This document shows, piece by piece, positions 22,601 to 28,578 of a DNA stretch of 64,000 nucleotides (its first letter is position 1; each line of letters opens with the position of its first letter). The stretch lies in assembly GCF_021764745.1 (NCBI RefSeq), contig NZ_JAETXX010000001.1, positions 496,001-560,000 on the forward strand. Reading direction: 5' to 3'. The notes beneath the pieces are model-generated. The model saw nothing but the letters and a program-made list of their open reading frames with translations, had not been told where the DNA came from and did no database searches. A program made the position numbers and the translations under genes. The DNA is from Joostella atrarenae. Its GTDB lineage: Bacteria > Bacteroidota > Bacteroidia > Flavobacteriales > Flavobacteriaceae.

Positions 22601-23483
22601 TAATATTGAAGGAGGAACGGCGCCTTACTACACGGCATTAAATACACAAGATGACGATAAGTTTGAATTGAGTAAAACGATGTTTGAAGGTTTAGAAGGA
22701 GGAGAAACTTATGTTGTATTTATTAAAGATGCTAATGGATGCTCTACCAATGTTATTGTAACGTTAGATAAATCTGTTGACCTTTCACCTAAAGCCGAAG
22801 TAAACCTTACATGCTTAAATAATAGCTCAGCAAATGAGGTTGAAATAACGTTGGCTCAAGAAGGGTTAGAAGAGATTATTTACAAGATGGATGATGGCGA
22901 AGATCAATTTGAAAATGTATTTAAGAATGTTGCGCCTGGAGAGCATACTGTTACTGTTTCTTATTTTGGATGCGAAAGAAAAGTTGACTTTACAGTAGAC
23001 GCTATCGATCCATTAAACTTAGCTGTAGGACAGAGTAATATTAACCAGTTTACAATAGAGCCTTCTGGAGGATCTGCTCCTTACGAGTATTTTATAGATG
23101 GAGTTTCTAATGGTAGCGATCCTGAATATGTAATTAGAGAAACGGGTACTTATCAAGTTAAAGTTATTGATGCTAATGGCTGTGAAGTAATGGCGCAGAT
23201 AGCAATGACATTCATTGATATTGATATTCCAAATGTATTTACTCCTGATGGAGATAATAACAACGATACATGGACTCCTGGAAACACACTCCTATACCCA
23301 AATATTGTCACTAAGATTTACGATCGTTACGGAAGAGTTATCGCAGAACTTCGCATCGGAGACGAATGGGATGGTACTTATAACGGATCACTATTACCAA
23401 CAGGAGATTATTGGTATGTTATCAAGCTTAATGGAGCTAGTGACGATAGAGAGTTTGTTGGACATTTTACACTTTACAGATAA
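7698..23483 (+). CDS. sprB: Giant SprB-like mobile gliding adhesin
   Basis: One uninterrupted 5261-codon frame. Order: signal peptide (cleavage near residue 27); a conserved SprB-type head (about 28-365); a DUF11-like beta domain (about 370-477, LGEEIKYTLSFDNIGNDDG); a very long array of divergent SprB repeats of roughly 80-100 residues, each with a conserved cysteine and ending like AGTYTVTVTDxxGC, about fifty by length; an inserted jelly-roll-like domain (about 1240-1452); and a C-terminal CHU_C/type B sorting domain from about 5175 (DIPNVFTPDGDNNNDTW). SprB is the cell-surface filament moved by the gliding motor in F. johnsoniae (about 6500 residues there). Secretion would be by type IX. 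The SprF-like gene follows after 7 bp. Confidence 0.92.
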   Translation: MKNNYFTLNRCILFACMFYACISSLSAQVKNDFDVRYQDNVRGELTFIANNIVNRDSGNNNRPEDPYNSTGNSSSYNDNLNMQYIDVDSDGSTFSSSSASLSIPDPSCSRIAYAGLYWSAVYKDRDRSDFNQVKFKVPGGSYVNLTADEILFDGYNDSDFGSYSPYACYKDVTSLLTPLASPDGEYFVANVRASSGSSISGGISGGWTLVIVYENPTLAGKYITTFDGYAGIKSRQSVDIPYDGFITLPKPFPVNAKMAVATLEGDNRITGDKLSIKSSKNNSFTTLGNSANPKDNFFNSNITIENSIVNTRNPNSRNTLGWDVDLFTIDNPNNKVIPNDETAAVLRASSTQDKYDIFFSSFSVEVIEPDMQLAKNVFDIDNNDIQGKEVALGEEIKYTLSFDNIGNDDGTNFSIKDILPKNVNLLSVNLPDAIGVNSITYTHDPVSNEIIFSIPDIYAEVDRSLYTITINVQVQEDCDKLRDACSNIIQNLAYASYRGVLNDNEISEDPSVSGFDNCNFGIPGSTNFLPNLDECNFEREIAMCGDSVDLIAGEGFDTYQWFFQNPDGTYRALTGVIEGSNANIYTATNFGKYKVEKKITEPCKDFDEFITVIPRSNNLESPFADVADEIVTCTNDGTQLPKFFLCGTNDDRNLNVSFPDAIELVWQKVDESCAALSDVEDCPTRDNSCTWNTVGTGDQYLLDGPGEYRLEVRYQNNCFNRFYFKSYENSVDPKIAIQDIICETQGKIEISGVGNGYEYAIGLASSAFNSSTAAWQTTTSFTVNVAGTYNVYIRQEGIDINAGDREPCLFKFENVIIADRAFDVSATPKNALCFDDKGSINVTVDDARAWYTYVLTDSDGDIVAEERQTDDNNFVFVGLDPGDYKVKVTTIDKCEDIIDVTLTAPTELKLNAVIDENVACNDGKISLTASGGTPSYSYAIWSYVPAASATASAISYSDIDDIPASEYDINDPNDEFIISQGAEGKYIFLVTDKNNCNTFSNEVTIAYNPPITWSLERTNLGCFQSNDGIIKVNHGSKNGYSLTYVLTKPDGSTVNSSDGNFTGLAAGRNYEVTVTQSYGSQTCSTSDKITLTEPDRLTASAGVSKLPGCNSSDETLAEVRITNPLGGTPPYTYSFDNGSSYGNSAIGNLSANTHTLYVKDSEDCTFQMTVTIPKLPVEPTAEVTYTYNCDGSGNIVLTPSVPDYEYDYDVNGVPTDSGSTLNVNDLPNGEHTITIHYNNPNYVTYSNLLNEDFGQGANTSSPYIDPKYCYESQYPNDPSSCDPGGTNNREINDGEYSVTSKIDPGKGLFLGWISPNDHTDPTNPNGRYMAINIGGVAGVNGVIFKKRVYDVVPNQDISVELEAFNLIGEGTTNRDDPFLVIQLVGTDGAVIAETNTDRIPRHIDANTWINYAVELNPGNNDELDIVIRTQNDEVSGNDIAIDDILAYQVPEKCDLTVDIDIIIDGEGFAANLNGVTDASCSGENEGVIEFEVENFDTTEGFQYSIDNGVTWSTTQTSSPLKIENLPAGSYNVQVRDVRDTANCVADFDATIEMPDPITVSANVTSQMTCSNNYTAVITAKAEGGVGVYEYQLENTGGIVTAFQANNKFTITGIANAGDYTITVKDENGCVSPVEANVTVNPPKTVDFDLSAVECYNGKNGEITVTVKEGNGNYQFSLDNSTWRNASAATPLLYTFNNLTPGTYNVYVKDGSGCSETKQIKINEQLSLSVSSQTNISCFEDADGAATITVEYFETSYSYTLDGGAPVLNLTSPSFDISSLTTGNHQVVVSDGNGCSEEITVSIEEPTAKLTSSIVVKDITCTNSGSVKVTAENGWGSYSYLLESTDGTISVGPQSNRTFNNLTVETDYIVTTIDAGGCESKNPFTLKKAALPEVTVAATSDLCYADGGVSLTATATGGLAPYQYKINGGAYQTANVFNNLTPGSYTVEVTDANGCSATSSTPIVINDKIAANANLIKDLDCSATNDAEIEVTITDGYPGYTYQVLLDGASQGADAAVTSNPFTYTTTSVGSYTFLITDTEGCTVTTNAVVVTENTPATVNPLVTEPLCSDSTDGVVELQISGGNAPYSIVFNGGTASSQTKYAGLAAGTYAYTVTDDKGCVTSGNVTVNAPDPIIPGTVSLVTDYRCDNSSATIQLTGYSGGTPGTTGYQFSIDGNNFQTSDTFSTGITAGTYTITVKDENGCEATASITIDPLNKPTKLDFTATALTCPAVQADVEVSVVGGNTPFNYEITAPSGSVVDNGTNNIFSNLAVGTYTFKVTDAKGCEIVDTFTINDIPRVAVRISDSSDVICNGASDGEFIFEVSDFVTTYSYDVTDGASTSIDSNTGISTATNTISNLSAGTYTVTVTDETTNCTVDTSITIKEPVALDFGTTITDVTCLTNGSITVNATDGWGSYEYQLSDAAGTTVIKGYQKNNTFTNIAAGTYTVFVKDGKGCEISKPITLDPATPPSIAIETSSIVCYDSTNRASLDISVTGGIAPFTYTINGGESNALTLTGGTFTISDLLPGTYNIEVIDAYGCTSSAVSTTIETQLSASSLITKSLDCTASPNAEIQVTLTGGYTPYAVYEVSTDGGSTWPVSNTFTGNMFTYNPASEGTYLFKITDAQGCEVTTQKEIAPISTPVISNVIPTNVTCNGSETGSLEVQIDNSVGVSPYTIEVFEDDGAGNPVNSKGTQTTNLPAGEYIVIITDAKGCESAPFNVEITELAPIAANAVKVDITCGGVGVGMSLGSITIDATGGTAPFTYEIRKDDYSYSDSHNTSLSSNSHIFDNLNYGDYIIRVEDANGCDYTETITVGNPPNLILSASTIPACLPGTGIMTVEANTTDGNLTSGDFYFATYPNVDPFSPTSSNWYKATDDPKNLGFNTAYTFTNLDPGVSYTFIVHDANTGCEFVEEASVDVAANSSLVAIIDAQSNVTCVNGGDGSVTFTVDPSSTDATSINYEIYDNNNYTGTAITGSTTEGVATTQGGLAPGEYYIYFEEIGGTNSGCSNASDTFIINESPRALELTAAATNDNCATNAGVITATAKYGTAPYEYQFLDRTAAIPSATDGGWTTNSTANVEAGDYTVYVKDANNCIKEYDVSVLLDTTPTISATTTNQCTAAESNFNVTLTLGTEGVAPYYVSVDGGAFIEVTNFTSTGSTQGYSLVTSGTHIFEIKDSNGCGEIISTEVYAPLDIEPSITASETCVPGNSGEVTITVAGGSGNFSFELIETGATNTTGIFTGLDDSTSYNFNITDVDSGCTEQTTITLPTPVAPTFALVGTDISCNAGNDGTITVNLNPGNVDVPYTYTYALKGSVAGTPVASNHFDGLEAGTYEVTVISNKGCQTTKEITLGEPSQLAITASASAYTCDESASVVTVNILDDASGNPSGTGPYLYSYDGGATFKSESTFSVAYGSPSVSVVVKDANGCEDDVSVTIPAMQKVTASISTKQGIDCSNGEEIISIDVIGGSTNYTYTELPNGTPVADPTNIVITSPGKYVYEVYDTTTNCSAIVEHTVAPYDLIGVTVEVTVDETCSNSNDGEITVTVTGYTGTFSYQILDSAGGFVSGGSGNETATSDPYTFIASSTLDSGIYSVQITETETPLCSEISNKVTIDAPEEIALQLISNTNANCNESNAIVTVQATGGTAPYTYEAVAQGAGEPNTFTSDNTLELDPATPSWDIYVKDSKGCIVISPLNVNVATETIPDITLSLVDECAVEGAFSIEATLTDAVNVGVPPYRISLNGAPFQNVTAFPVVFSGLKAQLHSVEIKDINGCGETETLTILPELKLSASVNTQPICGTGGIIDYTVSGGSGTNTVELFKADGTGSGITATGSQFTAVPEGNYIVRVTDGTTNCSKEQTISLEAPTPVDFNLDKKDISCHDATDGSIEVLLDASNDQPPYTYNLYEIDALNGNLVSGGVVATQTGNNTVFTNLPAGFYRVITTSNRSCEDIKEIEIINPPALAISAAVTDSCDPINGYDITVTLTDIGTPPYSLTVNGAVRNVTFETDDTYEIHGLNPGNHTIGIIDANGCSYTTATAITIVPLNFSAQVTTLLDCEMPTPAGNAVITVADIAGSGDYDYSIVGPNGVTGTGSASANTFTWNGASEAGDYIITVTDTNVGCAIEKTVNVPEKLFPQLSITKEDVTCYQAENGSITVAAIDNGTGPFTFEITDIDGLTVSVAPDNTAPSYEATFSDLKGTEAGTSYTVTATSTTNACTETISEIITQPTEIVGLTASVDQFTCTPSTNINSIAKVIATAPIGGTGNFRYEFVYDNGTPSDLSDDKTQNSTRLEYLVSNPIGGEVTVSVFDENGCSPVSTSVTIDPYVGLDALTTNVIQPTCNTGDGEITVNAVLESSIGSANFIYEIRKPDGSTEASLPVNADNYTFSGLNKGNYVLTVTNVATGCQLKTTAALKDPNTFEVEVEKIQDVLCFDSETGIVDVKLIDATYTGNFTWSIYNAEDDSFVKSGNQTDNSGINLFAGAYYVEVSQTDTPFCSNRAYFTINQSEKPLTLDAEISKFISCTDSGEITASATGGYGFFEYQLVDDSNGNVLQSWSEDNVFESLSAGTYNVYVRDYEGCDNVFTTLLLEQPNTIAASAIQADVIQCEGETTASITVNSVTGGRPEIDPSANYLYILNILDASGTIVSSNAAQTSNTFTGLQEGNYSVTVTDNHGCDSDTNPVTITAPNEVVSALRIDKNNTCNTGATLELTASGGTGSGYEYSTSANGPWVSMGGNSINISVPQPITTEVTHQYFVRDGNQCISDVSNAVVTKPIQPIKITPTVVTDVSCYAEATGFIKVDVAGGLGDYLYTLYDVSGSVVVVPQQEENTFSNLPAGVYYVGVESGDCIAEERVQIEEGNELTSKEPVITNPMCSDDLGRIELELQGGTGEYQYAISPNLDQFQSKNVFEDLEPGTYTIIAQDSKGCNPFVYKKEIKAPKAISAKANILEKEFCQGDKTGSFEINIEGGTAPYYTALNTQDDDKFELSKTMFEGLEGGETYVVFIKDANGCSTNVIVTLDKSVDLSPKAEVNLTCLNNSSANEVEITLAQEGLEEIIYKMDDGEDQFENVFKNVAPGEHTVTVSYFGCERKVDFTVDAIDPLNLAVGQSNINQFTIEPSGGSAPYEYFIDGVSNGSDPEYVIRETGTYQVKVIDANGCEVMAQIAMTFIDIDIPNVFTPDGDNNNDTWTPGNTLLYPNIVTKIYDRYGRVIAELRIGDEWDGTYNGSLLPTGDYWYVIKLNGASDDREFVGHFTLYR

Positions 23484-23490
23484 AGAAATA

Positions 23491-24438
23491 ATGATGAAAA
23501 AGTATCTTTTTATAATAGCAATCACCGTAGGAATTTCTGTTAAAGCCCAGGAGTTAACGCTTCCTACGTTTACGCAATATTTAGCAGATAACGAATTTGT
23601 AATTTCCCCAACGTATGCTGGAATTGGAGATTATGTAAAAATTCGTGGAAATGCCTTAACACAATGGGTGGGTATCGAGGATGCGCCAGATACCCAAACC
23701 CTTGTTGGGGATGTTCGTTTAGGACAAAAATCTGGAGTAGGAGCCTTATTTTATAATGATAAAAATGGAAACACAAGGCAAATGGGAGCACGGCTTTCTT
23801 TTGCGCATCACCTTACAATAGATGATGCTGAAGACCGTTTCCTTTCCTTTGGAATCTCTTATAATATTAATCAGTTTCGTCTCGATATTAATAACTTTAA
23901 TGTTTCTGGAGACCCAAGTATTACGGATGATAGATCTACTACAAATCATAATTTTGATGTCGGTATTTTGTATCGTAGTGGCGGATTCTTTGCTAGTTTC
24001 AATGCTTCCAATATTTTAAATAAAGAGCTTAATGTATTTGCTATTAAAGAACCAAATCGATTAAGAAACTACTACGTGTACTCTGGGTATCGATATAAAA
24101 AGAATATCCGTTCTGATTTTGAATGGGAACCATCTGCTTTCTTTCAGTATTTTGAAAGTGATGGAAGGTCTAGTACCGACATTAATATGAAAGTTCGTTA
24201 TTGGGACTTTGAGGACTATTATTGGGCAGGAATAAGCTACCGTTTCTTAAATGATCAGTTCTTTAGTCCATTAAACATCGGACCAATGGTTGGATTGAAA
24301 AAAGGAAGTTTTTACTTCGCTTATTCGTATCAATTAATTCTGAATGATATTCAAGCATACAGCACAGGAACACATATGGTAACTATTGGATTAGATATCT
24401 TCCAAGGACTTAGTAATTGCCGTTGTACGATGCGTTAA
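23491..24438 (+). CDS. sprF: SprF-like type IX outer-membrane protein
   Basis: 315 residues: signal peptide (MMKKYLFIIAITVGISVKAQ) and a PorP/SprF beta-barrel domain (NEFVISPTYAGIGDYVKIRG, later GISYRFLNDQFFSP and GTHMVTIGLDIF). In F. johnsoniae SprF is needed to export or anchor its partner SprB on the outer membrane. I start it at 23491, right after the adhesin stop at 23483; an in-frame extension upstream overlaps adhesin codons and is not a real start. A second ATG is the next codon. Last gene of the operon; I see no strong terminator after it. Confidence 0.88.
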   Translation: MMKKYLFIIAITVGISVKAQELTLPTFTQYLADNEFVISPTYAGIGDYVKIRGNALTQWVGIEDAPDTQTLVGDVRLGQKSGVGALFYNDKNGNTRQMGARLSFAHHLTIDDAEDRFLSFGISYNINQFRLDINNFNVSGDPSITDDRSTTNHNFDVGILYRSGGFFASFNASNILNKELNVFAIKEPNRLRNYYVYSGYRYKKNIRSDFEWEPSAFFQYFESDGRSSTDINMKVRYWDFEDYYWAGISYRFLNDQFFSPLNIGPMVGLKKGSFYFAYSYQLILNDIQAYSTGTHMVTIGLDIFQGLSNCRCTMR

Positions 24439-24526
24439 TTTTTTAACTGACGATTTTGTATAACTAAGAATTGGTAACAAGCATCGTTTTTTGAATAGCT
24501 GAAATTAGATTTGATAATAGAAACCT

Positions 24527-25348
24527 TTATTCTTTAGTTTTACTAAGTTCTTTTATGTTTTTAACTAGTAATGGAAATGCGGGTTCCGTCATTCCATGTC
24601 CGTAGCCATCCATTTCGTATAACGTAGTGTTTTTATGCCCTGCAACTTTCATCATTCGCATTAAATAAGCATTTTCTTCATATCTCCCGAGCATTTCTAA
24701 TTCTCTATCTCCTGTAATTAATAAAAGGGGAGGAGCATCCGCTCGAACATGATACAAAGGAGCTAAACTATCTACAATGGGCTGTGTGCCAGGAATTCCT
24801 CTTTCTTCTCTTACTGTAAAATGGGTAATTGTATGTCCGCTAAATGGAATCAATCCAGCAATATTATTAGCATCAACTTCAAATTTTGCTAAATAAGATT
24901 TGTCTAAACCAATCATACTTGCCAAATATCCGCCTGCAGAATGACCAGAGACAAAAATTAATTCAGAGCTTCCATTATAATCGTCAATATTTTTAAATAC
25001 CCAAGCTACAGCTGCCGCTGCATCTTCAATATATTTTGGAGCTTTTACTTTAGGGTACAAACGATAATTTACCCCAACAACTGCTATGCCTTTATTTTTT
25101 AATGCATCAGGTATTTCCTTGGAGCCGCCCGTTAGTCCGCCACCATGAAACCAAACTACTGTTGGATAGTTTTTTAAATCTTTTGGGTAATATAAATCTA
25201 ATACACAACGCTCGTTAATATATTCATCAGTTGCATTTGTAGTTTCATTGTAATAATGAATATCATTTTTTGTTGTGTAGGTTGTTTTTTGTGCAATTCC
25301 AAGAGCAATATTCAGTAAAAGAAATAAAGCGAATAATATTTTTTTCAT
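24527..25348 (-). CDS. Secreted alpha/beta hydrolase (esterase-like)
   Basis: 273 residues with a signal peptide (FALFLLLNIALGIAQ). The oxyanion motif HGGG (about 69-72), the nucleophile elbow GHSAGG (about 139-144), an acid in ITGDRE (about 218) and a histidine in GYGHGMTEP (about 252) give a full Ser-Asp-His triad of the hormone-sensitive-lipase/BD-FAE type. Likely a periplasmic carboxylesterase, perhaps removing acyl groups from a glycan. It lies 24 bp after the GT9 gene on the same strand, so it may belong to that operon. Substrate cannot be told from sequence. Confidence 0.8.
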   Translation of the reverse strand: MKKILFALFLLLNIALGIAQKTTYTTKNDIHYYNETTNATDEYINERCVLDLYYPKDLKNYPTVVWFHGGGLTGGSKEIPDALKNKGIAVVGVNYRLYPKVKAPKYIEDAAAAVAWVFKNIDDYNGSSELIFVSGHSAGGYLASMIGLDKSYLAKFEVDANNIAGLIPFSGHTITHFTVREERGIPGTQPIVDSLAPLYHVRADAPPLLLITGDRELEMLGRYEENAYLMRMMKVAGHKNTTLYEMDGYGHGMTEPAFPLLVKNIKELSKTKE

Positions 25349-25372
25349 GATAGGTTGGTTGGTTATAATTTT

Positions 25373-26401
25373 TTAGGAAAAAACTTCTTCAATTTTACTA
25401 ATTACTTGTTCGGGTAAAATAGTTCTCATTACATCTTTATAATCTTCAGGAGCTTTATTTCCGTAGATAGAAGTTGGTATGAGTGGATATTTTTCTTTAT
25501 CGGAAAGCAATGCATAATTTTCTGGTTGCTTGTAAGGATAGAATCCAGCATACGGATGCGTAACTCCCCAAAGTGTGATTGTTTTTACGCCAAACATAGA
25601 AGCTAAATGACCATTTCCACTGTCCATAGAAATCATTAAATCTAAATGAGCTATAAGTTGTAATTCCTCTTCAAAAGAAATCTTTTTAAACGTAAAAATA
25701 GTATTCGGATATGTTGAGGTGAGTCTCTTTAATTCATTTTCATCTTTTGGACCTCCAAATAGAATAATTTTGTAGTTGTTACTTTTAGATAAATAATCAA
25801 TAACTCGCTCCATTAAATCTATCGGATACATTTTTGTATCAAAAAAGGCAAAAGGTGCAATGCCAATCCATTTCTTTGTGTCTTTTCCGAGTAAATCGTA
25901 GATTTTAGATGGCAAATTAAGCTTTTCAGGAAAGATATCTTTAGAAAGGTCTACTTGGCAACCCAAAGCTCTAAAAACGTCTGCATAACGCTCTAAAGTT
26001 GTTTTTAGGGGTTTAAATTCCTTTCCCGAAACTAAATTTCTTTTATCCGTTCTGCCTTTGTCAATAGTTTTAGAAGAAACACCCTTTAATTTGAAAAGAG
26101 ATTTTATCACATTGCTTCGTAAAGACGCATGTAAATCAGCTATTTCTGTGTATCCGTTGTTTTTTATTTCTGAATAAAATTTTAGCAATCCTTTTAAGCC
26201 TTGGTGTTTCCCGCGGATATCTGCAGTAACAACATTAATCCCTTTTACTGTTTCAAAAACGGGTTTTAAAAAGGATTTTGTAGCGATAGTTATTTTGACA
26301 TTTTTATTCTGCTGAAGCACACAACGAAGTACGGGTACAGCAATGGCGCCATCGCCAATATCAGAAAAACGAATTACTAAAATATGTTTTGTGGAATTCA
26401 T
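25373..26401 (-). CDS. Glycosyltransferase family 9 (heptosyltransferase-like)
   Basis: About 342 residues starting MNSTKHILVIRFSDIGD. The N-terminal RFSxxGD, the middle IGIAPFAFFDTKMYP donor-site start, and LMISMDSGNGHLASMFGVKTITLWGVTHP near the end are hallmarks of GT9 enzymes that add heptose or similar sugars to lipopolysaccharide core in the cytoplasm. The longer frame up to 26533 begins with a non-conserved, cysteine-rich stretch running into the next gene, so I take the ATG at 26401. Next to a second glycosyltransferase and a DUF4254 gene. Confidence 0.88.
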   Translation of the reverse strand: MNSTKHILVIRFSDIGDGAIAVPVLRCVLQQNKNVKITIATKSFLKPVFETVKGINVVTADIRGKHQGLKGLLKFYSEIKNNGYTEIADLHASLRSNVIKSLFKLKGVSSKTIDKGRTDKRNLVSGKEFKPLKTTLERYADVFRALGCQVDLSKDIFPEKLNLPSKIYDLLGKDTKKWIGIAPFAFFDTKMYPIDLMERVIDYLSKSNNYKIILFGGPKDENELKRLTSTYPNTIFTFKKISFEEELQLIAHLDLMISMDSGNGHLASMFGVKTITLWGVTHPYAGFYPYKQPENYALLSDKEKYPLIPTSIYGNKAPEDYKDVMRTILPEQVISKIEEVFS

Positions 26402-26481
26402 AAAATTAATTTCTCCTTGCTTTACTATGTAGCGGCTATTTTTACATAAAGAATGCCTTTTGTCCAAGCGAATTATTATGG

Positions 26482-27216
26482 CTATTTCCAATAATCGGCT
26501 ACCCATTTTGCAGGACGTACATAGCGATACCATTTTCCTTGTCCGCCTTTAATAGCTTTGTGAGGATTGATTTCCCCATGGAAAATAATAATTTTTGAGC
26601 CCTCAGGAATTTCAGGAACTTTCCAAAAAGCAAACGGAATTCTAGATACACAATCGTATTTATAACTTGGACACCATTCGGTAGGCCAGTAGTTTAACAT
26701 TCCTTTTTCATGAACTGCCCAAGACAAATATTCTTGTTCATTTCTATGATCTTTTCTTATCGTATCAAAATTTTCAACAAAATAATCATACACATATCCG
26801 TGTTTTCCAATTTCAAACCTATAAACAGATGAATTACCTGTAATTCGCCATTGTTTATTGTAGTCTTTAATAATCATAAAAGGATTGTCATCTTCAAAAA
26901 AGCAATCGATATTATCTACAATAACAACATCTAAATCCAAGAAAAGAGCTGTTCCTTCTAGGCCATAAAGATCTTCTTTTAATGTGGTAAGTTTTTTCCA
27001 CATACGCTCAGGCAAATTGGATTTTAACTTCACCTCAGGAATCGGAAAACACTTAATATCATCGTCAATCCCTTTTTCATCATCAGTAAAACAAACCATG
27101 GTAAATGGCAACGATAAATTACGTTTAACCATGCTGTGTAAACGGTTTACATAAGTGGCGTCGTATAAAGTACCCCATTTCATGCAAAAAATATGTATGT
27201 CTTTTTTATTATCCAT
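26482..27216 (-). CDS. Glycosyltransferase-like protein with DXD motif
   Basis: 244 residues, no signal peptide. The stretch LFLDLDVVIVDNID (about 89-102) carries the metal-binding DXD motif of GT-A enzymes; HIFCMKWGTLYDATYVNRLHS at the start and GSKIIIFHGEINPHKA near the end fit a GT8-like nucleotide-sugar transferase. It begins 8 bp after the DUF4254 stop and is followed by GT9, which argues for a shared glycan pathway, probably lipopolysaccharide or surface polysaccharide. Donor and acceptor are unknown. Confidence 0.72.
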   Translation of the reverse strand: MDNKKDIHIFCMKWGTLYDATYVNRLHSMVKRNLSLPFTMVCFTDDEKGIDDDIKCFPIPEVKLKSNLPERMWKKLTTLKEDLYGLEGTALFLDLDVVIVDNIDCFFEDDNPFMIIKDYNKQWRITGNSSVYRFEIGKHGYVYDYFVENFDTIRKDHRNEQEYLSWAVHEKGMLNYWPTEWCPSYKYDCVSRIPFAFWKVPEIPEGSKIIIFHGEINPHKAIKGGQGKWYRYVRPAKWVADYWK

Positions 27217-27224
27217 TTTATATT

Positions 27225-27824
27225 TTATTTCTTGTACAATACAGGGTTTAAATTTTCGTCGTTGTACATTTTCATCTGCTTGTACACCTTCATATATTTA
27301 TCTCCTGATTTAATATCCGCTAATAATTGATCGATTGCTAAAGAAAGATCTTCCTTTTGTTCCAGCAGCACGTCTAATTTTGTTTGACATTGCTTTTTAT
27401 GAGCTTCAGAAGCATTTTCTCTTGTTGCTTCTTCTTTCATATGATAAATCTTTAATGCCAGAATAGAAAGACGGTCAATCGCCCAAGCGGGACTTTCAGA
27501 ATTAATTGTAGCATTTTCTTTTACAATAACATCTTTATATTCTTGAAGGAAATAGCTGTCTATAAATTCTACGGTATCTGTACGATCTTGATTAGAAGCA
27601 TCAATTTTACGTTTTAAAACAAGGGCTTCTTCTGGATTAATATTAGGATCCCTAATAATATCTTCATAATGCCATTGCACCGTATCAATCCAATTTTTTC
27701 TGTAAAGAAGGTGTGTAATAGCATCTTTTGGATACGGATTTTCAAAGGGTTGATCTACCGTATCTTTTATATGATACTTTTTAATACTCTCTTCAAAAAC
27801 ATTAAAAGCAAGTTCGCTAAACAT
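27225..27824 (-). CDS. DUF4254 family protein
   Basis: 199 residues, soluble and highly helical, with the family stretch NWIDTVQWHYEDIIRDP (about 50-66) and DRTDTVEFIDSYF. DUF4254 genes are regular neighbours of LPS glycosyltransferases in Bacteroidota, as here, but the function is unknown. First gene of the minus-strand glycan operon; its -7 element (TATATTTG on the minus strand) is at 27845-27852. Confidence 0.85.
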   Translation of the reverse strand: MFSELAFNVFEESIKKYHIKDTVDQPFENPYPKDAITHLLYRKNWIDTVQWHYEDIIRDPNINPEEALVLKRKIDASNQDRTDTVEFIDSYFLQEYKDVIVKENATINSESPAWAIDRLSILALKIYHMKEEATRENASEAHKKQCQTKLDVLLEQKEDLSLAIDQLLADIKSGDKYMKVYKQMKMYNDENLNPVLYKK

Positions 27825-27844
27825 TTAATTTCGACTTTAGAGTA

Positions 27845-27894
27845 CAAATATACTTATTTAAAGTACGTTGAATTTAGAGAATGCCGTAAATTTG
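27845..27894. promoter_or_regulatory. Divergent promoters for DUF4254 (-) and upp (+)
   Basis: Minus strand: TATATTTG at 27852-27845. Plus strand: TAAATTTG at 27887-27894 with TTG at 27868-27870, 16 bp apart, slightly short. Both -7 boxes are full TAnnTTTG matches. The two units therefore share a spacer of about 100 bp. Confidence 0.5.
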
Positions 27895-27921
27895 AAGTAT
27901 GTATATTTAAATCTATTCGTC

Positions 27922-28578
27922 ATGACAGTTCATAATTTAAGTAAAGAAAATTCTATTGTTAATCATTTTTTAGCTGAATTAAGAAATGTAAATATTCATA
28001 ATGATAGAATGCGTTTCAGAAAAAATATAGAACGTATAGGAGAAATCTTAGCTTATGAGATTAGTAAAAGTTTACATTTTTCTTCTGAAGAACTAGAAAC
28101 TCCTTTAGCAAAAACTACTTCTAACCTTATAGATGATGAGATCGTAATTTGCTCCATTTTAAGAGCAGGAATACCTTTACATAACGGACTTTTAAATTAT
28201 TTTGATTGGGCAGATTGCTCATTTATATCAGCATATCGTTACCAAACTCCAGAGGATGAATTTGAAGTTAATGTAGAGTACCTTGCCTCTCAAAGTTTAG
28301 ATAATAAAGTTCTGATTCTTGCAGATCCTATGTTGGCTACAGGGCAATCTATTTTAGCAACTTTCGAAGCATTAACAAGAGTAGGTTTACCTAAAGAAAT
28401 CCATATAGTTTCTGTAATTGGAGCACAACCCGGGATAGATTTTTTAAAAGGGAAGCTTCCAAAAGACACAAAATTATGGATAGGTGAAATAGACCCCGAA
28501 TTAAATAAAAAAGGATATATTGTTCCTGGTTTAGGAGATGCTGGAGATTTAGCTTACGGAGAAAAACTACAGAAATAA
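27922..28578 (+). CDS. upp: Uracil phosphoribosyltransferase
   Basis: About 218 residues. Converts uracil and PRPP to UMP (pyrimidine salvage, cytoplasm). Signatures are the ICSILRAGIPLHNGLL loop (about 78-93), the PRPP-binding stretch LADPMLATGQSI (about 135-146), and the C-terminal uracil-binding region IVPGLGDAGD. The ATG at 27922 fits the family N-terminus; the 18 codons before it overlap the promoter. Its last 12 bp overlap the end of the convergent DUF6427 gene. Confidence 0.93.
   Translation: MTVHNLSKENSIVNHFLAELRNVNIHNDRMRFRKNIERIGEILAYEISKSLHFSSEELETPLAKTTSNLIDDEIVICSILRAGIPLHNGLLNYFDWADCSFISAYRYQTPEDEFEVNVEYLASQSLDNKVLILADPMLATGQSILATFEALTRVGLPKEIHIVSVIGAQPGIDFLKGKLPKDTKLWIGEIDPELNKKGYIVPGLGDAGDLAYGEKLQK

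Noticed and set aside
23215-23490. N-terminal extension of sprF
   Set aside because: It overlaps adhesin codons in another frame; the signal peptide begins at 23491.
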